Of a stretch of 64,000 nucleotides of DNA, positions 27,913 through 35,884 are shown piece by piece. A model generated the notes under the pieces. It was not told the DNA's origin. It saw only the letters and a program-made list of their open reading frames with translations, and made no database searches. Made by a program: the position numbers and the translations under genes. Origin of the DNA: an uncultured Muribaculaceae bacterium (lineage in GTDB: Bacteria > Bacteroidota > Bacteroidia > Bacteroidales > Muribaculaceae); contig CAJOFM010000015.1 in the NCBI GenBank assembly GCA_905233915.1, positions 62,001-126,000 of the forward strand, in the 5' to 3' direction. Each line of letters begins with the position of its first letter. The first letter of the stretch is position 1.

Positions 27913-27929
27913 TTGGCATAGTTCTTGCA
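27913..27929 (+). promoter_or_regulatory. Sigma-54 (-24/-12) promoter
   Basis: TTGGCATAGTTCTTGCA has GG and GC 10 bp apart with TTGC at -12, a good RpoN site, 51 bp upstream of the glycine-zipper lipoprotein. It is the second such site in 4.3 kb. Confidence 0.65.
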
Positions 27930-27979
27930 AATGAGAACGTTAGCAACATCAAAATTTGAACGCTAAAACACTATTCAAG

Positions 27980-28630
27980 ATGAAGAAAAATGTATTTGTA
28001 GCCCTCACGGCAACTGCCCTGTTGATGTCGAGTTGCCAATCGATGAGACAGTTCTATGGTGCGACTACGGGTGCATCCATCGGTGGCATGTTCGGTTCGG
28101 CCATCGGTGGCCTTGCCGACGGCCCGCGTGGCAGCGACATGGGCACTGTGGTGGGTATGGCCATCGGCGGCATCATCGGTGCCGCGGCAACCGCCCCCAA
28201 GACTGAAGACGGCAACTACAGCTCGTCGGACTACTATTACGACTATGACCGTGACGATTATCGTCAGAACAATGCCTATAGCCCCTATGCCAGCCTTGAG
28301 ATTGAGGAACTGCGCTTTGTTGACGAGAACAACAACCGCGCCCTGGATGCCGGCGAGCATGCCAAGCTGGTCTTCCTGATCCGCAACACTGGCCGCGACT
28401 ACGTCTATGACATCGCTCCCGTCATCACCGTCTCGGGCACCAAGCAGATTTACCTCTCGCCCACGGCAATCGTCAAGGAACTCGGCCCGGGCAAGGTAGT
28501 GCGCTACCAGAGCGAGGTCGTCGCCACCAATAAACTCAAGAGCGGCAACGTCGATTTCTCTATCGGCTTCTCCAATGGTGACCAGCTCTACACCATGCGC
28601 TCCTTCCAGCTAAGAACCAACAAGCGTTAA
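27980..28630 (+). CDS. Glycine-zipper lipoprotein
   Basis: 216 residues from the ATG at 27980, chosen over an upstream TTG. A lipobox (LLMSSCQ, Cys about 19) is followed by a glycine-zipper segment (GASIGGMFGSAIGGLADG and VVGMAIGGIIGAAAT, about 30-68). A Tyr/Asp-rich linker and an immunoglobulin-like domain (LEIEELRFVDENNNRALDAG onward) follow. It is probably an outer-membrane stress lipoprotein; the sigma-54-type promoter fits regulated expression. Confidence 0.75.
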   Translation: MKKNVFVALTATALLMSSCQSMRQFYGATTGASIGGMFGSAIGGLADGPRGSDMGTVVGMAIGGIIGAAATAPKTEDGNYSSSDYYYDYDRDDYRQNNAYSPYASLEIEELRFVDENNNRALDAGEHAKLVFLIRNTGRDYVYDIAPVITVSGTKQIYLSPTAIVKELGPGKVVRYQSEVVATNKLKSGNVDFSIGFSNGDQLYTMRSFQLRTNKR

Positions 28631-28660
28631 AGAAAAACAGACCTTTCAAGGTCTATCCCA

Positions 28661-28687
28661 GCCGTGGCCCAGCCGCGGCTTTTTTGT
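28661..28687 (+). terminator. Terminator after the glycine-zipper lipoprotein
   Basis: GCCGTGG and CCGCGGC pair (one wobble) around a CCCAG loop and are followed by TTTTTTGTT. Confidence 0.75.
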
Positions 28688-28988
28688 TGGGGCGCTATGG
28701 GGGAAGCCCGTTATGGCTGGCCAGATGATAGGCAGGAGTGGAGCGAAGCGCAACTCCTGTAACCGGCACATTCCCCACCAACGTAGCCCCGACAGGGGCG
28801 ACAGAGTGGCTGCCGCCCCGATGGGGCTGATTATTGGGTGGGTTACCTATAGAACGCAGGGGTTCCGTGCTTCGCACTTCACCCCTGCCTATGCTCTCGT
28901 CGCTCCTGGCGGAGCTCTTTGTGCGGAACGATGCGGGTTGTTAAAACATAGGGTTGTTTTTGTTGTTCAGCGTTGTAACGGTTGTCTG
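28684..28988 (+). repeat. 305-bp interspersed repeat, left copy
   Basis: It matches the right copy at 37845-38149 in inverted orientation, with only scattered mismatches by eye. Inside are several short palindromes (GCCCCGACAGGGGC, CCCCGATGGGG, CAGGAGTGGAGCGAAGCGCAACTCCTG in halves). It has no convincing ORF and looks like a non-autonomous, MITE/REP-like element. Together the copies frame 8.9 kb of accessory genes. Confidence 0.85.
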
Positions 28989-29020
28989 AAGGGAAAAGCC
29001 GCTAGGCTTTTCTAGTTCCT

Positions 29021-29069
29021 AGTTGGCATCCGCATCCCTAAAGCCTAAAACCTAAAGCCTAAAACCTAA
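29021..29069. repeat. Heptamer repeat tract with GGCATCCGC leader
   Basis: About five copies of CCTAAAG/CCTAAAA preceded by GGCATCCGCATCC. The remaining non-coding bases to 29217 hold a short run of CGTTTCGTCCGTTTTG-type 9-mers and GCGCGTGC, also found at 32018-32075 and, inverted, at 38313-38345. Confidence 0.75.
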
Positions 29070-29217
29070 TAATTTCGTTCGTTTCGTCCGTTTTGTTCGC
29101 GCGTGCGTGTGCGATTCGGCCGTTTTTCGTGTTTTTTGCCAAAGCAATGCCTGATTTTGGCACTCACCTTTCATTATTTTGCACCGCATTGAGACAAAAA
29201 GTTTTCAACACCCCTCT

Positions 29218-29244
29218 AATAGTCACAGAAAATGACTATTTTTG
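29218..29244 (+). promoter_or_regulatory. Operator-promoter of the EcoRII-like R-M operon
   Basis: The 8-bp inverted repeat AATAGTCA/TGACTATT (29218-29225, 29233-29240) overlaps the -7 element TATTTTTG (29237-29244), 33 bp before the methyltransferase start. A dyad over the promoter fits self-repression by the methyltransferase or a helper, as seen for other C5 methylases (inference). Confidence 0.5.
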
Positions 29245-29276
29245 TGGGTTAAACCAACGATAACGCAAAACCAAGA

Positions 29277-30581
29277 ATGAAAGATAGCAGAGCATTCAAC
29301 CTCTTTGATTTTGGCCTGAAGAAAGCCGAGAAAGTTCAACTATATGATGCCAACTCGCTTGATTCAGAGGGTAACATTATTCCCTTTGAAACTCAAGTTG
29401 CGATAGTCTCACACCATTTACAAAACGAGGGCACTGAATATGATGAATCATATCGTGAGAAAGCACAACAATTCATTCAGCTCTGGTTAAACTGGATCAA
29501 TGACAATCCCAAAAAATATGAATTCGATGAAAGTATCGTTGCGACTTATTCAGCCCTTGAGACTTACATTTTCAAAGACATTCACAACCCTCCTTTCAAG
29601 GCTATAGAAAATCCCACTTTCACATTTATTGATCTGTTTGCTGGAATGGGTGGTTTTCGTTTAGCAATGCAAGCTCAAGGCGGCAAGTGCGTTTTTTCTT
29701 CAGAATGGAACGAATACGCCAAGAGAACCTATTTTGCAAATTTTGGTGAAGTACCTTTTGGTGACATCACAAAAGAATCGACAAAACAATATATTCCACA
29801 ACAATTTGACATCCTTTGTGCAGGTTTCCCTTGTCAGCCTTTCTCCATTGCTGGAGTATCAAAAAAGAAAAGTCTTGGTAGGGAAACAGGCTTCAAAGAT
29901 AAGACCCAAGGCACTCTTTTCTTTGATGTGGCCGACATCATCAGCCGTCATCGCCCAAAAGCGTTTTACTTGGAAAATGTAAAGAATTTAACCTCTCATG
30001 ACAAGGGTAACACTTTCCGCATCATTTGCGAGACGTTAGAAGAACTGAACTATTCTATCCACTATCAAGTGATGGATGGCCAGACATACGTTCCGCAACA
30101 TCGAGAACGTATAATGATTGTTGGTTTTGATAGAGAGCGTTACTATGGAGAGGAGATTTTTCATTTCCCTGTCCAGAACAAGGGAACTAGGACAATTCAA
30201 GAAATTCTTGACAAAAATCCCGATCCAAAATACACATTAAGCGACAAATTGTGGGCTTACCTCCAATCCTATGCAGAGAAGCATCGTGCAAAGGGAAATG
30301 GCTTTGGTTATGGGCTTGTAGATTTGAATGGCATTGCCCGCACACTCAGCGCTAGATATTATAAAGATGGTTCGGAAATACTCATTCCACAGGGGGAAGG
30401 AAAGAATCCTAGAAAGCTCTCTCCCCGAGAGTGCGCACGTCTAATGGGCTATCCTGATGAATATCGTCTTGACCAAGTTTCGGACGTTCAAGCTTATCGC
30501 CAATGCGGTAATTCCGTTATCGTGCCACTAATTACAGCCGTTTCAGAACAAATCATTAACACCCTTAACGATTATGAGTGA
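29277..30581 (+). CDS. DNA (cytosine-5) methyltransferase, EcoRII-type
   Basis: 434 residues. After a 110-residue N-terminal extension, which in relatives includes a DNA-binding region, the C5 motifs appear: I (FIDLFAGMGGFRLAM, about 117-131), IV with the catalytic Cys (AGFPCQPFS, about 182-190), VI (YLENVKN), VIII (QHRERIMIVGF) and X (YRQCGNSV). It protects the host from the overlapping EcoRII-like nuclease. The gene is clearly more AT-rich than its neighbours, a sign of recent transfer. Confidence 0.93.
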   Translation: MKDSRAFNLFDFGLKKAEKVQLYDANSLDSEGNIIPFETQVAIVSHHLQNEGTEYDESYREKAQQFIQLWLNWINDNPKKYEFDESIVATYSALETYIFKDIHNPPFKAIENPTFTFIDLFAGMGGFRLAMQAQGGKCVFSSEWNEYAKRTYFANFGEVPFGDITKESTKQYIPQQFDILCAGFPCQPFSIAGVSKKKSLGRETGFKDKTQGTLFFDVADIISRHRPKAFYLENVKNLTSHDKGNTFRIICETLEELNYSIHYQVMDGQTYVPQHRERIMIVGFDRERYYGEEIFHFPVQNKGTRTIQEILDKNPDPKYTLSDKLWAYLQSYAEKHRAKGNGFGYGLVDLNGIARTLSARYYKDGSEILIPQGEGKNPRKLSPRECARLMGYPDEYRLDQVSDVQAYRQCGNSVIVPLITAVSEQIINTLNDYE

Positions 30582-31767
30582 TTTATTGAACTCTGCTATA
30601 CAAAGCGTTCAGCAATCTAAGGCTGCTTGGTGTCGCTACATTACAGGAAATGACACAGGAACAACCGGGGCTCATCAATATGGATTCTATATACCGAAGT
30701 GTGCCTCTAAGTTAATCTTCGACGAGCCTGGCAAGAAAGGCGAGAATAAAGATAAGTATGTGACAATTCAGTGGCAAAATGATTTTACCACCGATAGTCG
30801 CATGATTTATTATGGAAAAGGGACACGAAACGAATATCGCCTTACTCGCTTTGGTCAAGGCTTTCCATTTTTGCAGGACGATAATGTAGGCGACCTACTT
30901 ATTCTTGCAAAACTCACAGAAGAAGATTATGCGGGCTACGTTCTAAGCAGCGATGAGGATATTGATGAGTTCTTTGCTACATTCAATCTTGCACCGGGCG
31001 AAACAAATCAACTCATAGATGTTGCAGGGATCGTGAAGCCCGATGTGAAGATTGCCCAACTTTTACAAGAGTTCGTCAAAGGTTATGATTCATTCCCTGA
31101 TACACGGCAAATGGCTCTTGGTGCACGGGATTGTTATAATGGAGCGTACAAAGTTGATGCTAATGTTCTTAAATCCAAGCCTGATGAAATCCTTCTACAT
31201 TGGTTAGACACCGAATATGACCTATTCAAGTGTATGGAGGAAAAGGTCTATGCTGGTGTGATATCTAAACCATTTCAAAGTATAGACGCTTTTGTTAAGA
31301 CAGCCAATGAAGTGCTTAATCGCCGCAAGTCTCGTGCTGGAAAATCTTTAGAACATCATTTAGCCTGTATCTTCACTAATAATGAATTGGTGTTTGAGGA
31401 GCAAGCAGTAACTGAAGACAACAAGAAGCCTGACTTTCTATTTCCAAATGCCGAGTGCTATCATAATCTATTGTTTCCAGCTGATGACCTTGTTGTTTTA
31501 GGAGCGAAGACTACATGTAAGGATCGCTGGAGACAAGTTCTTACTGAGGCCGACCGTATAGACGAAAAGTATTTGTTCACTTTGCAACAAGGCATATCGA
31601 AGAATCAACTTAAAGAAATGCATGACTCTCATTTGACTTTGGTTGTACCAAAAGATTACATTAATAGTTTTCCAAAAGAATACCAAGGAGAAATCAGTGA
31701 TTTATCTGGTTTTATTAGAATGGTCAGGAAAAAACAAGAAAGTTTGCCTAAATACTTTATTGTTTAG
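30574..31767 (+). CDS. EcoRII-like type II restriction endonuclease
   Basis: 397 residues. It has an N-terminal effector-like domain and a C-terminal catalytic domain with the EcoRII block: RAGKSLEHHLACIF (about 248-261), KPDFLFPNAECY and GAKTTCKDRWRQVLTEADRI (about 310-329), the last containing the active-site Lys region. The similarity to EcoRII suggests a CCWGG-like target (inference). It overlaps the methyltransferase by 8 bp, ensuring coupled expression. Confidence 0.9.
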   Translation: MSDLLNSAIQSVQQSKAAWCRYITGNDTGTTGAHQYGFYIPKCASKLIFDEPGKKGENKDKYVTIQWQNDFTTDSRMIYYGKGTRNEYRLTRFGQGFPFLQDDNVGDLLILAKLTEEDYAGYVLSSDEDIDEFFATFNLAPGETNQLIDVAGIVKPDVKIAQLLQEFVKGYDSFPDTRQMALGARDCYNGAYKVDANVLKSKPDEILLHWLDTEYDLFKCMEEKVYAGVISKPFQSIDAFVKTANEVLNRRKSRAGKSLEHHLACIFTNNELVFEEQAVTEDNKKPDFLFPNAECYHNLLFPADDLVVLGAKTTCKDRWRQVLTEADRIDEKYLFTLQQGISKNQLKEMHDSHLTLVVPKDYINSFPKEYQGEISDLSGFIRMVRKKQESLPKYFIV

Positions 31768-31794
31768 ATTGTTCCCCGTGGTGGGGGACAAGGG

Positions 31795-31850
31795 AAAAAG
31801 CCGCCAGGCTGTTAAGGTGGAACTTAGCGGCTTGGCGGCTTGGCGTGAGG
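31795..31850. repeat. 55-bp repeat, inverted partner at 37784-37840
   Basis: It contains AAGCCGCCAGGCTGTTAAGG and GGCGGCTTGGCGTGAGG. The inverted copy lies at the other side of the replication/terminase cassette. It falls between the convergent EcoRII-like gene and the small acidic-protein gene. Confidence 0.75.
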
Positions 31851-31871
31851 TTCCCGGGGGATCTGCGGGCA

Positions 31872-32150
31872 TCAGTCCTCGGGCGGGTTCATGTCTTGTT
31901 CGCTCAGGTGGATGGGGTTGTGGCTCAGGATGGGTGACATGCCGCTCCAGTACATGTAGTAGCCGTCGGGGCGCTCGTCGATGACGGGGTGGTCGTGGAA
32001 GAATCGGTGTGGCTCGTCCAGTTCGTCCGTTTCGTCCGTCTCTTCCGTTTCTTCCGTTTCGTCCGCGCGTGCGTCACAAAAATATCTCATTTCACACAAC
32101 CCGCAGCAGTTGGAGTTGGTCCAGTAGCCTAGTTCTTCGCAGTATTCCAT
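31872..32150 (-). CDS. Small Cys-rich acidic protein
   Basis: 92 residues from the ATG at 32148-32150, 2 bp after the stop of the TOPRIM-like gene; the frame is open further upstream but only antisense to that gene's codons. A CCGLCEMRYFC cluster (about 15-25) could bind zinc. It is followed by an acidic run (DETEETEETDETDELDE) encoded by tandem 9-bp units, then a His/Tyr-rich end. Function unknown; it is the last gene of the replication-like cluster. Confidence 0.6.
   Translation of the reverse strand: MEYCEELGYWTNSNCCGLCEMRYFCDARADETEETEETDETDELDEPHRFFHDHPVIDERPDGYYMYWSGMSPILSHNPIHLSEQDMNPPED
32018..32075. repeat. 9-bp tandem repeat (CGTCCGTTT type) inside a gene
   Basis: About six copies of a 9-mer (CGTCCGTTT, CTTCCGTTT) end in GCGCGTGCG. 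They encode Glu-Thr-Glu/Asp triplets in the small acidic protein. The same word appears at both outer edges of the accessory segment (29079-29100 and, inverted, 38313-38345). Confidence 0.7.
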
Positions 32151-32152
32151 AG

Positions 32153-33250
32153 TTATTGTTGCTTTAATCGTTTCACATGTTGCTTGATGGCGTCCTTGAG
32201 GGCGACGTCGGCGATGTCGATTTTGTCCATGCGCTGGGTGGTGTTGACCGTTTCCTCGAGGGTGTTGTCGACAATGACGTGCCAGCCTTTGTTGCTCAAG
32301 CGGTTGGCGGTCTTCTGCCACAGTGCGCAGGATATCGACAGCGTTGTGCCCTTCTCTCGGTTGATGTCCACGTCGGGGAATGCGACAATCTTGCGGCCTT
32401 GCAGTGGCTTGAGGAAGTTCTCGTTGAAGTTGTTGAGGCTGCCGCAGGCCATCCACAGGTAACCGGGCTTTACCAGTGACATGATCAGAGCCGATTTCTC
32501 GCTCTCGACGATGGCGACGGTCTGGTCGGGGTCGGCATCCGTCAAGAGGTGCAGCCCGAACAGGCATTGTGGGTTGCCGGGATACATGACGATGGGCGGC
32601 AGTTTCTTGTCGCGGTGGCCATCAAAGCGGTAATGGATTTTCTTGGCGTTGACGATGTGGTTTTTCTCATCGATTTGCCAGAATATCAGCGCGTCGCCCA
32701 AGGCTCCCGTGTTGAACGAGTTGAGTCCTATCTTGTAGCGCTGCACGGCACTGATGACGCTGTGTTGCGGGAAGATGCGCAGTAGCAGGTCGGTTAATTG
32801 GTTGCGGCCCAGGATTGCCCTGCCGCATGGCAGGGTATTGAGCATGGTGTTGAATGGTATATTTTTCATGGTTGTTTGGTTTTTGTGTATTTTTACTTGA
32901 TGGCTCCGCTTGCTGCAGCAGGGGCGGTTGATGTCGATGCCGTGGGGCTTGAGCACACGTGCGAGGTAGCCGAGAGAGACGGGCTGGCCCGTCTGCCTGA
33001 GGGCGCGGTTGTAGCACAACTGGCTGTCGTGGCGGGAGTAGTCGGGCCACACGGCAGCCATCTTGTGGAAGGCATCGCGCCCCTGCTCACCTGCTGCGGT
33101 GGCGCAGCATCGGGCAAGCAGTTCCCACGCCAGGCGGGTGGGCGCGATGTCGATACCCCTGGCTGCCACATCGCTGGCGATGCGGTCCAGGTCAATGGGG
33201 TGGCGGCTATTACGGGAGGAGGGTCTCATCGACGCTGGTGTTTTTGTCAA
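32153..33250 (-). CDS. TOPRIM-domain primase-like protein (DUF6371-like)
   Basis: 365 residues. The N-terminal 100 residues (RLAWELLARCC ... CYNRAL) resemble the small helical PriCT/BT4734-type domain of Bacteroidales mobile elements. A TOPRIM-like core follows, with Glu in VAIVESEKSALIM (about 239-251) and the Asp pair in VAFPDVD (about 283-289). It probably takes part in replication initiation of the element. It overlaps the upstream gene by 41 bp. Confidence 0.7.
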   Translation of the reverse strand: MTKTPASMRPSSRNSRHPIDLDRIASDVAARGIDIAPTRLAWELLARCCATAAGEQGRDAFHKMAAVWPDYSRHDSQLCYNRALRQTGQPVSLGYLARVLKPHGIDINRPCCSKRSHQVKIHKNQTTMKNIPFNTMLNTLPCGRAILGRNQLTDLLLRIFPQHSVISAVQRYKIGLNSFNTGALGDALIFWQIDEKNHIVNAKKIHYRFDGHRDKKLPPIVMYPGNPQCLFGLHLLTDADPDQTVAIVESEKSALIMSLVKPGYLWMACGSLNNFNENFLKPLQGRKIVAFPDVDINREKGTTLSISCALWQKTANRLSNKGWHVIVDNTLEETVNTTQRMDKIDIADVALKDAIKQHVKRLKQQ

Positions 33251-33842
33251 ATGATATCACACCGCACCCTCCATCAGGCTTGCTGCTGGTGGGGGCCGGA
33301 CCCTGTTCACGAGCCTGTTTCTCGGCCTTGTCGTGAATCTGGGTAAAGACACTCTCGATGTAATACTGCCTGCCGATCACCGAACGGCGAAGGATGCACA
33401 ACTTGGCAGCTCGCTGCACATGCTTGGTTGCCGTGCTTTCCTGCCATTGCATGAGTTCTGCAAGCCTCTTGATGAATGTGCGTTGAGAGAATCGCACCCT
33501 TCCTGGTTCCTGGTCAAGCAGGGATTGCCATGTCATTTTCATCACGTTGGCTTCAAAATGATAGCGTGACCACCACGTGGAGTTTTTCTTCTTCCCGGCG
33601 GTGGCCTCTGCCCCCTTGACGGTGGGCAATGCCACGGGCTTGATGTCGGTGACACGCCCGAAGAGCGATTGGTCGACATCGACATTGTCCTGCTCTTGAG
33701 GCTCATTGTCGGCGAGATTGAAACAGAGTTGCACCGATGTTGAGTTTGAGGGGTCACACACATTGACGCGGATGTCAAGACCCTGCTTGATTAAGTCAGC
33801 AATGGTGCTGGCAATCTGGTTGAAATTAAATGGTTTGTTCAT
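33210..33842 (-). CDS. Unknown, possible winged-helix replication protein
   Basis: 210 residues. The middle and C-terminal part (RTFIKRLAELMQWQESTATKHVQRAAKLCILRRSV, about 122-156) has the helix-turn-helix-wing look of small replication or partition proteins. The N-terminal part has no motif. It overlaps the TOPRIM-like gene by 41 bp, a strong sign of coupling. No named family recognised. Confidence 0.6.
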   Translation of the reverse strand: MNKPFNFNQIASTIADLIKQGLDIRVNVCDPSNSTSVQLCFNLADNEPQEQDNVDVDQSLFGRVTDIKPVALPTVKGAEATAGKKKNSTWWSRYHFEANVMKMTWQSLLDQEPGRVRFSQRTFIKRLAELMQWQESTATKHVQRAAKLCILRRSVIGRQYYIESVFTQIHDKAEKQAREQGPAPTSSKPDGGCGVISFDKNTSVDETLLP

Positions 33843-33965
33843 GGTAGTAAAAAAATTTTGATTGTGAATATTGTTAATAAAAACATAGTGATTTCACGTG
33901 TACACTGGGACGAAACGGAAGAAATGGAAAAGTGGAATACGATAATAGAATAGTTATTATTTTAT

Positions 33966-34000
33966 GGTTTGTGTCAGAACTTGCGGTGACACAACCTACC
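33966..34000. promoter_or_regulatory. Imperfect inverted repeat upstream of the 210-residue gene
   Basis: TGTGTCA ... TGACACA (7-bp arms, extended by GGTT/AACC with one bulge) in the 231-bp spacer between two minus-strand genes. It could be an operator for the downstream pair. The same spacer carries GAAACGGA words on both strands. Confidence 0.35.
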
Positions 34001-34018
34001 AATTATTCTTTCATTTCG

Positions 34019-34065
34019 TTTTCCGTTTCATTTCGTTATATATATAAATGGGATGAAACGGAAAA
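34019..34065. terminator. Long inverted repeat after the RepA-like gene
   Basis: Perfect 13-bp arms TTTTCCGTTTCAT / ATGAAACGGAAAA around a 21-base AT-rich loop, 8 bp beyond the RepA-like stop. A hairpin with a T-rich 3' side on the minus strand fits a terminator. The GAAACGGA core also recurs nearby, so an iteron-type role is an alternative. Confidence 0.45.
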
Positions 34066-34073
34066 GAAACAGG

Positions 34074-35135
34074 CTATAGATTCAACTTGATTCTCGTCCT
34101 GTCAATCTCTACGATAATGCCTGTGATGATTGCTTTTTTCACCAAATCATAACAATTGGTCTTTCGGATACCGTATTCCTTGTGCAACCTCTCGACGATG
34201 TCCTTGCGCTTGACTGGGCTACCGTCCTCGGGGATGAGACCGGAAAACATTTCACGCAGGTTGCTCTCGGCTTGCTGTCGTTCCATCTCGACTTGCAGTT
34301 GGCGGTCGGCAAAGGCATCCATGGGAACGGCATTGGCATCGAGCTTGAAGGCGATGTCGTCACACTGGCGGTGGCGGCTCACACCATGGCTGACAACAAA
34401 CACACTGCCACATTTCTCCACGTTGAACACGTCGCTGCACTTCTGGAACAGCATGGTGCCCAAGTGCCCCTTCATGTTCTTGTCCTTCTGGCCCTTGTTC
34501 TGGTGCATGACCACGACGATGCAGCAGTTGTGCTCGTTGGCAATGGCGGCAAGGCGGCTGACCATATCATTGGATTCATTCACGTCGTTGTAGTTGTAGA
34601 TCAGGTCGGCGATGCCGTCGATGATGACTAGGTCGGGATGGTCTTGCTCAATGCTGTGCTTGATGAAATCAAAGCGCGAAATACGCTTGTTGTCATCCTC
34701 GTCGGTATCGATTTCGGCATTGCGCAGGCAATAGACATCAAGGTCGCCGTGGCGCTCCTGGGGCGTCATCGCCTTGATGGTCTTGCGGATGCGGGCGGTG
34801 TCGCTCACGGCCTGTTCGGTGTCAAAGAACTGCACCTTGCCTGTGGACTGCAGGGCAGTACACTGCCCGAAGGCACGCGACCCGAGGAAAATGGCACTGA
34901 TGATGTCGCAGAAGAAGGTCTTGCCGTTCTTCCACTTGGCACTCAAGGCAACCAGGTTGCCCTTGGGCATCGTCGGCACACCGCCAATGTCGATGAGATA
35001 TTCGGGGTCGGGGTAATCGACGCCGTCCTTGATGGCATACTCACTCTTTTTCTCGATGTAAACCTCGTTCTGGGGTTTATCAAAGGGTTGCTCGTTGGCA
35101 GCCCGGATTCGGTCTAAAATTTCTTGTTCTGTCAT
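34074..35135 (-). CDS. RepA/RecA-like AAA ATPase
   Basis: 353 residues. A RecA-fold core shows the Walker A variant SAKWKNGKTFF (about 65-75), Walker B LVIIDGIADLIY (about 166-177) and a sensor segment CCIVVVMHQNKGQ. The C terminus is a winged-helix-like tail. It belongs with the AAA_25/RepA-type hexameric helicases of plasmids and mobile elements. It overlaps the small upstream gene by 4 bp (ATGA), and with the TOPRIM protein it makes a plausible replication module. Confidence 0.8.
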   Translation of the reverse strand: MTEQEILDRIRAANEQPFDKPQNEVYIEKKSEYAIKDGVDYPDPEYLIDIGGVPTMPKGNLVALSAKWKNGKTFFCDIISAIFLGSRAFGQCTALQSTGKVQFFDTEQAVSDTARIRKTIKAMTPQERHGDLDVYCLRNAEIDTDEDDNKRISRFDFIKHSIEQDHPDLVIIDGIADLIYNYNDVNESNDMVSRLAAIANEHNCCIVVVMHQNKGQKDKNMKGHLGTMLFQKCSDVFNVEKCGSVFVVSHGVSRHRQCDDIAFKLDANAVPMDAFADRQLQVEMERQQAESNLREMFSGLIPEDGSPVKRKDIVERLHKEYGIRKTNCYDLVKKAIITGIIVEIDRTRIKLNL

Positions 35136-35371
35136 GGCTGTAAGGTTTGAATACGGTACTTTTTCTTGGCTTGATTGACAAGCATGTCAACCAGTGTCCT
35201 TGTTGAATCTTGCGGAATCGGAATTGCGGCAATGATTTTGTCAAGTTCCTCGGCATAGCAGCCGTAATCCCGCAATCGGCGCTGCAGGTCATCAACCCGC
35301 TCGCTCAACATCCTGACCTGCTCCTGGCGGGTCGGGATTTCTTCTTGTTGAAAATCTCTGTGTTCACTCAT
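35132..35371 (-). CDS. Small coiled-coil protein
   Basis: 79 residues, largely a charged helix (RQEQVRMLSERVDDLQRRLR, about 15-34). It overlaps the RepA-like start by 4 bp and is the first gene of the minus-strand replication-like cluster. Function unknown, possibly a helicase partner. Confidence 0.6.
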   Translation of the reverse strand: MSEHRDFQQEEIPTRQEQVRMLSERVDDLQRRLRDYGCYAEELDKIIAAIPIPQDSTRTLVDMLVNQAKKKYRIQTLQP

Positions 35372-35394
35372 GGTAATAAAAAATTTAATTATAG

Positions 35395-35522
35395 TTAGGA
35401 GCCGGGAGTTAGTTAGGAGTCAGTTAGGAGTTAGGAGTTAGGAGTGAGGAGTGAGGAGTTGGCATCCGCATCCTAATGCCTAATGCCTAAAGCCTAAAGC
35501 CTAAACTCTAAACTCTAAACTC
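35395..35522. repeat. Mixed heptamer repeat tract
   Basis: Three word families follow one another: TTAGGAG (about nine copies), then GGCATCCGCATCC, then CCTAATG/CCTAAAG and ACTCTAA. All have period seven. They lie in the leader of the minus-strand cluster. Confidence 0.8.
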
Positions 35523-35526
35523 GCTG

Positions 35527-35558
35527 CAAAGTTACTGCCTGGGGAACCCGAAAGTCAA
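35527..35558 (-). promoter_or_regulatory. Promoter of the replication-like cluster
   Basis: Minus-strand TAACTTTG (35527-35534) with TTG 21 bp upstream (35556-35558). Transcription would begin near 35520 and run through the heptamer tract. Confidence 0.5.
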
Positions 35559-35652
35559 GAAAAAAGGGTTAAAAAATTTGCATTACGCCAATTAATTAAC
35601 CGAAAAATGTAGTTATTCAGACTAAATATTGGTATTTTTACCAAAAAACCTC

Positions 35653-35684
35653 TTGACAACGGGGGGCATGATGTATTACCTTTG
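35653..35684 (+). promoter_or_regulatory. Promoter of the terminase gene
   Basis: TTG (35653-35655), 21 bp, TACCTTTG (35677-35684). It is divergent from the replication-cluster promoter 120 bp away, so the two transcription units share one control region. The terminase leader would be nearly 200 bases and includes more repeats. Confidence 0.55.
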
Positions 35685-35775
35685 CACAGGCTCGCCAGGC
35701 TCGCAGTTTAGAGTTTAAAGGTTAGAGTTTAGAGAGCCACAACTGCAACGACAACAACGGCTGCCCTGCGGGGCT

Positions 35776-35827
35776 AATGCAAATTACGCGAATTTTTCAA
35801 ATCAGTTTAATTAGCGTAATTCGCATT
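35776..35827. repeat. Inverted repeat in the terminase leader
   Basis: AATGCAAATTACGC and GCGTAATTCGCATT pair over 14 bp with one mismatch around a 24-base AT-rich loop. No T-run follows on either strand, so it is not an obvious terminator. It is followed by an AACTGAAA tract (35849-35882). Confidence 0.55.
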
Positions 35828-35884
35828 AAAAAACCTCCCAGGGCCGCTGACAACTGAAAACTAAAAACTGACAACTGAAAAACC

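Noticed and set aside
31872-32567. Extended 231-codon version of the small acidic protein
   Set aside because: The extra N-terminal part is antisense-like, Arg/Gln/His-rich and overlaps the TOPRIM-like gene. The ATG at 32150, 2 bp after that gene, is the natural start.
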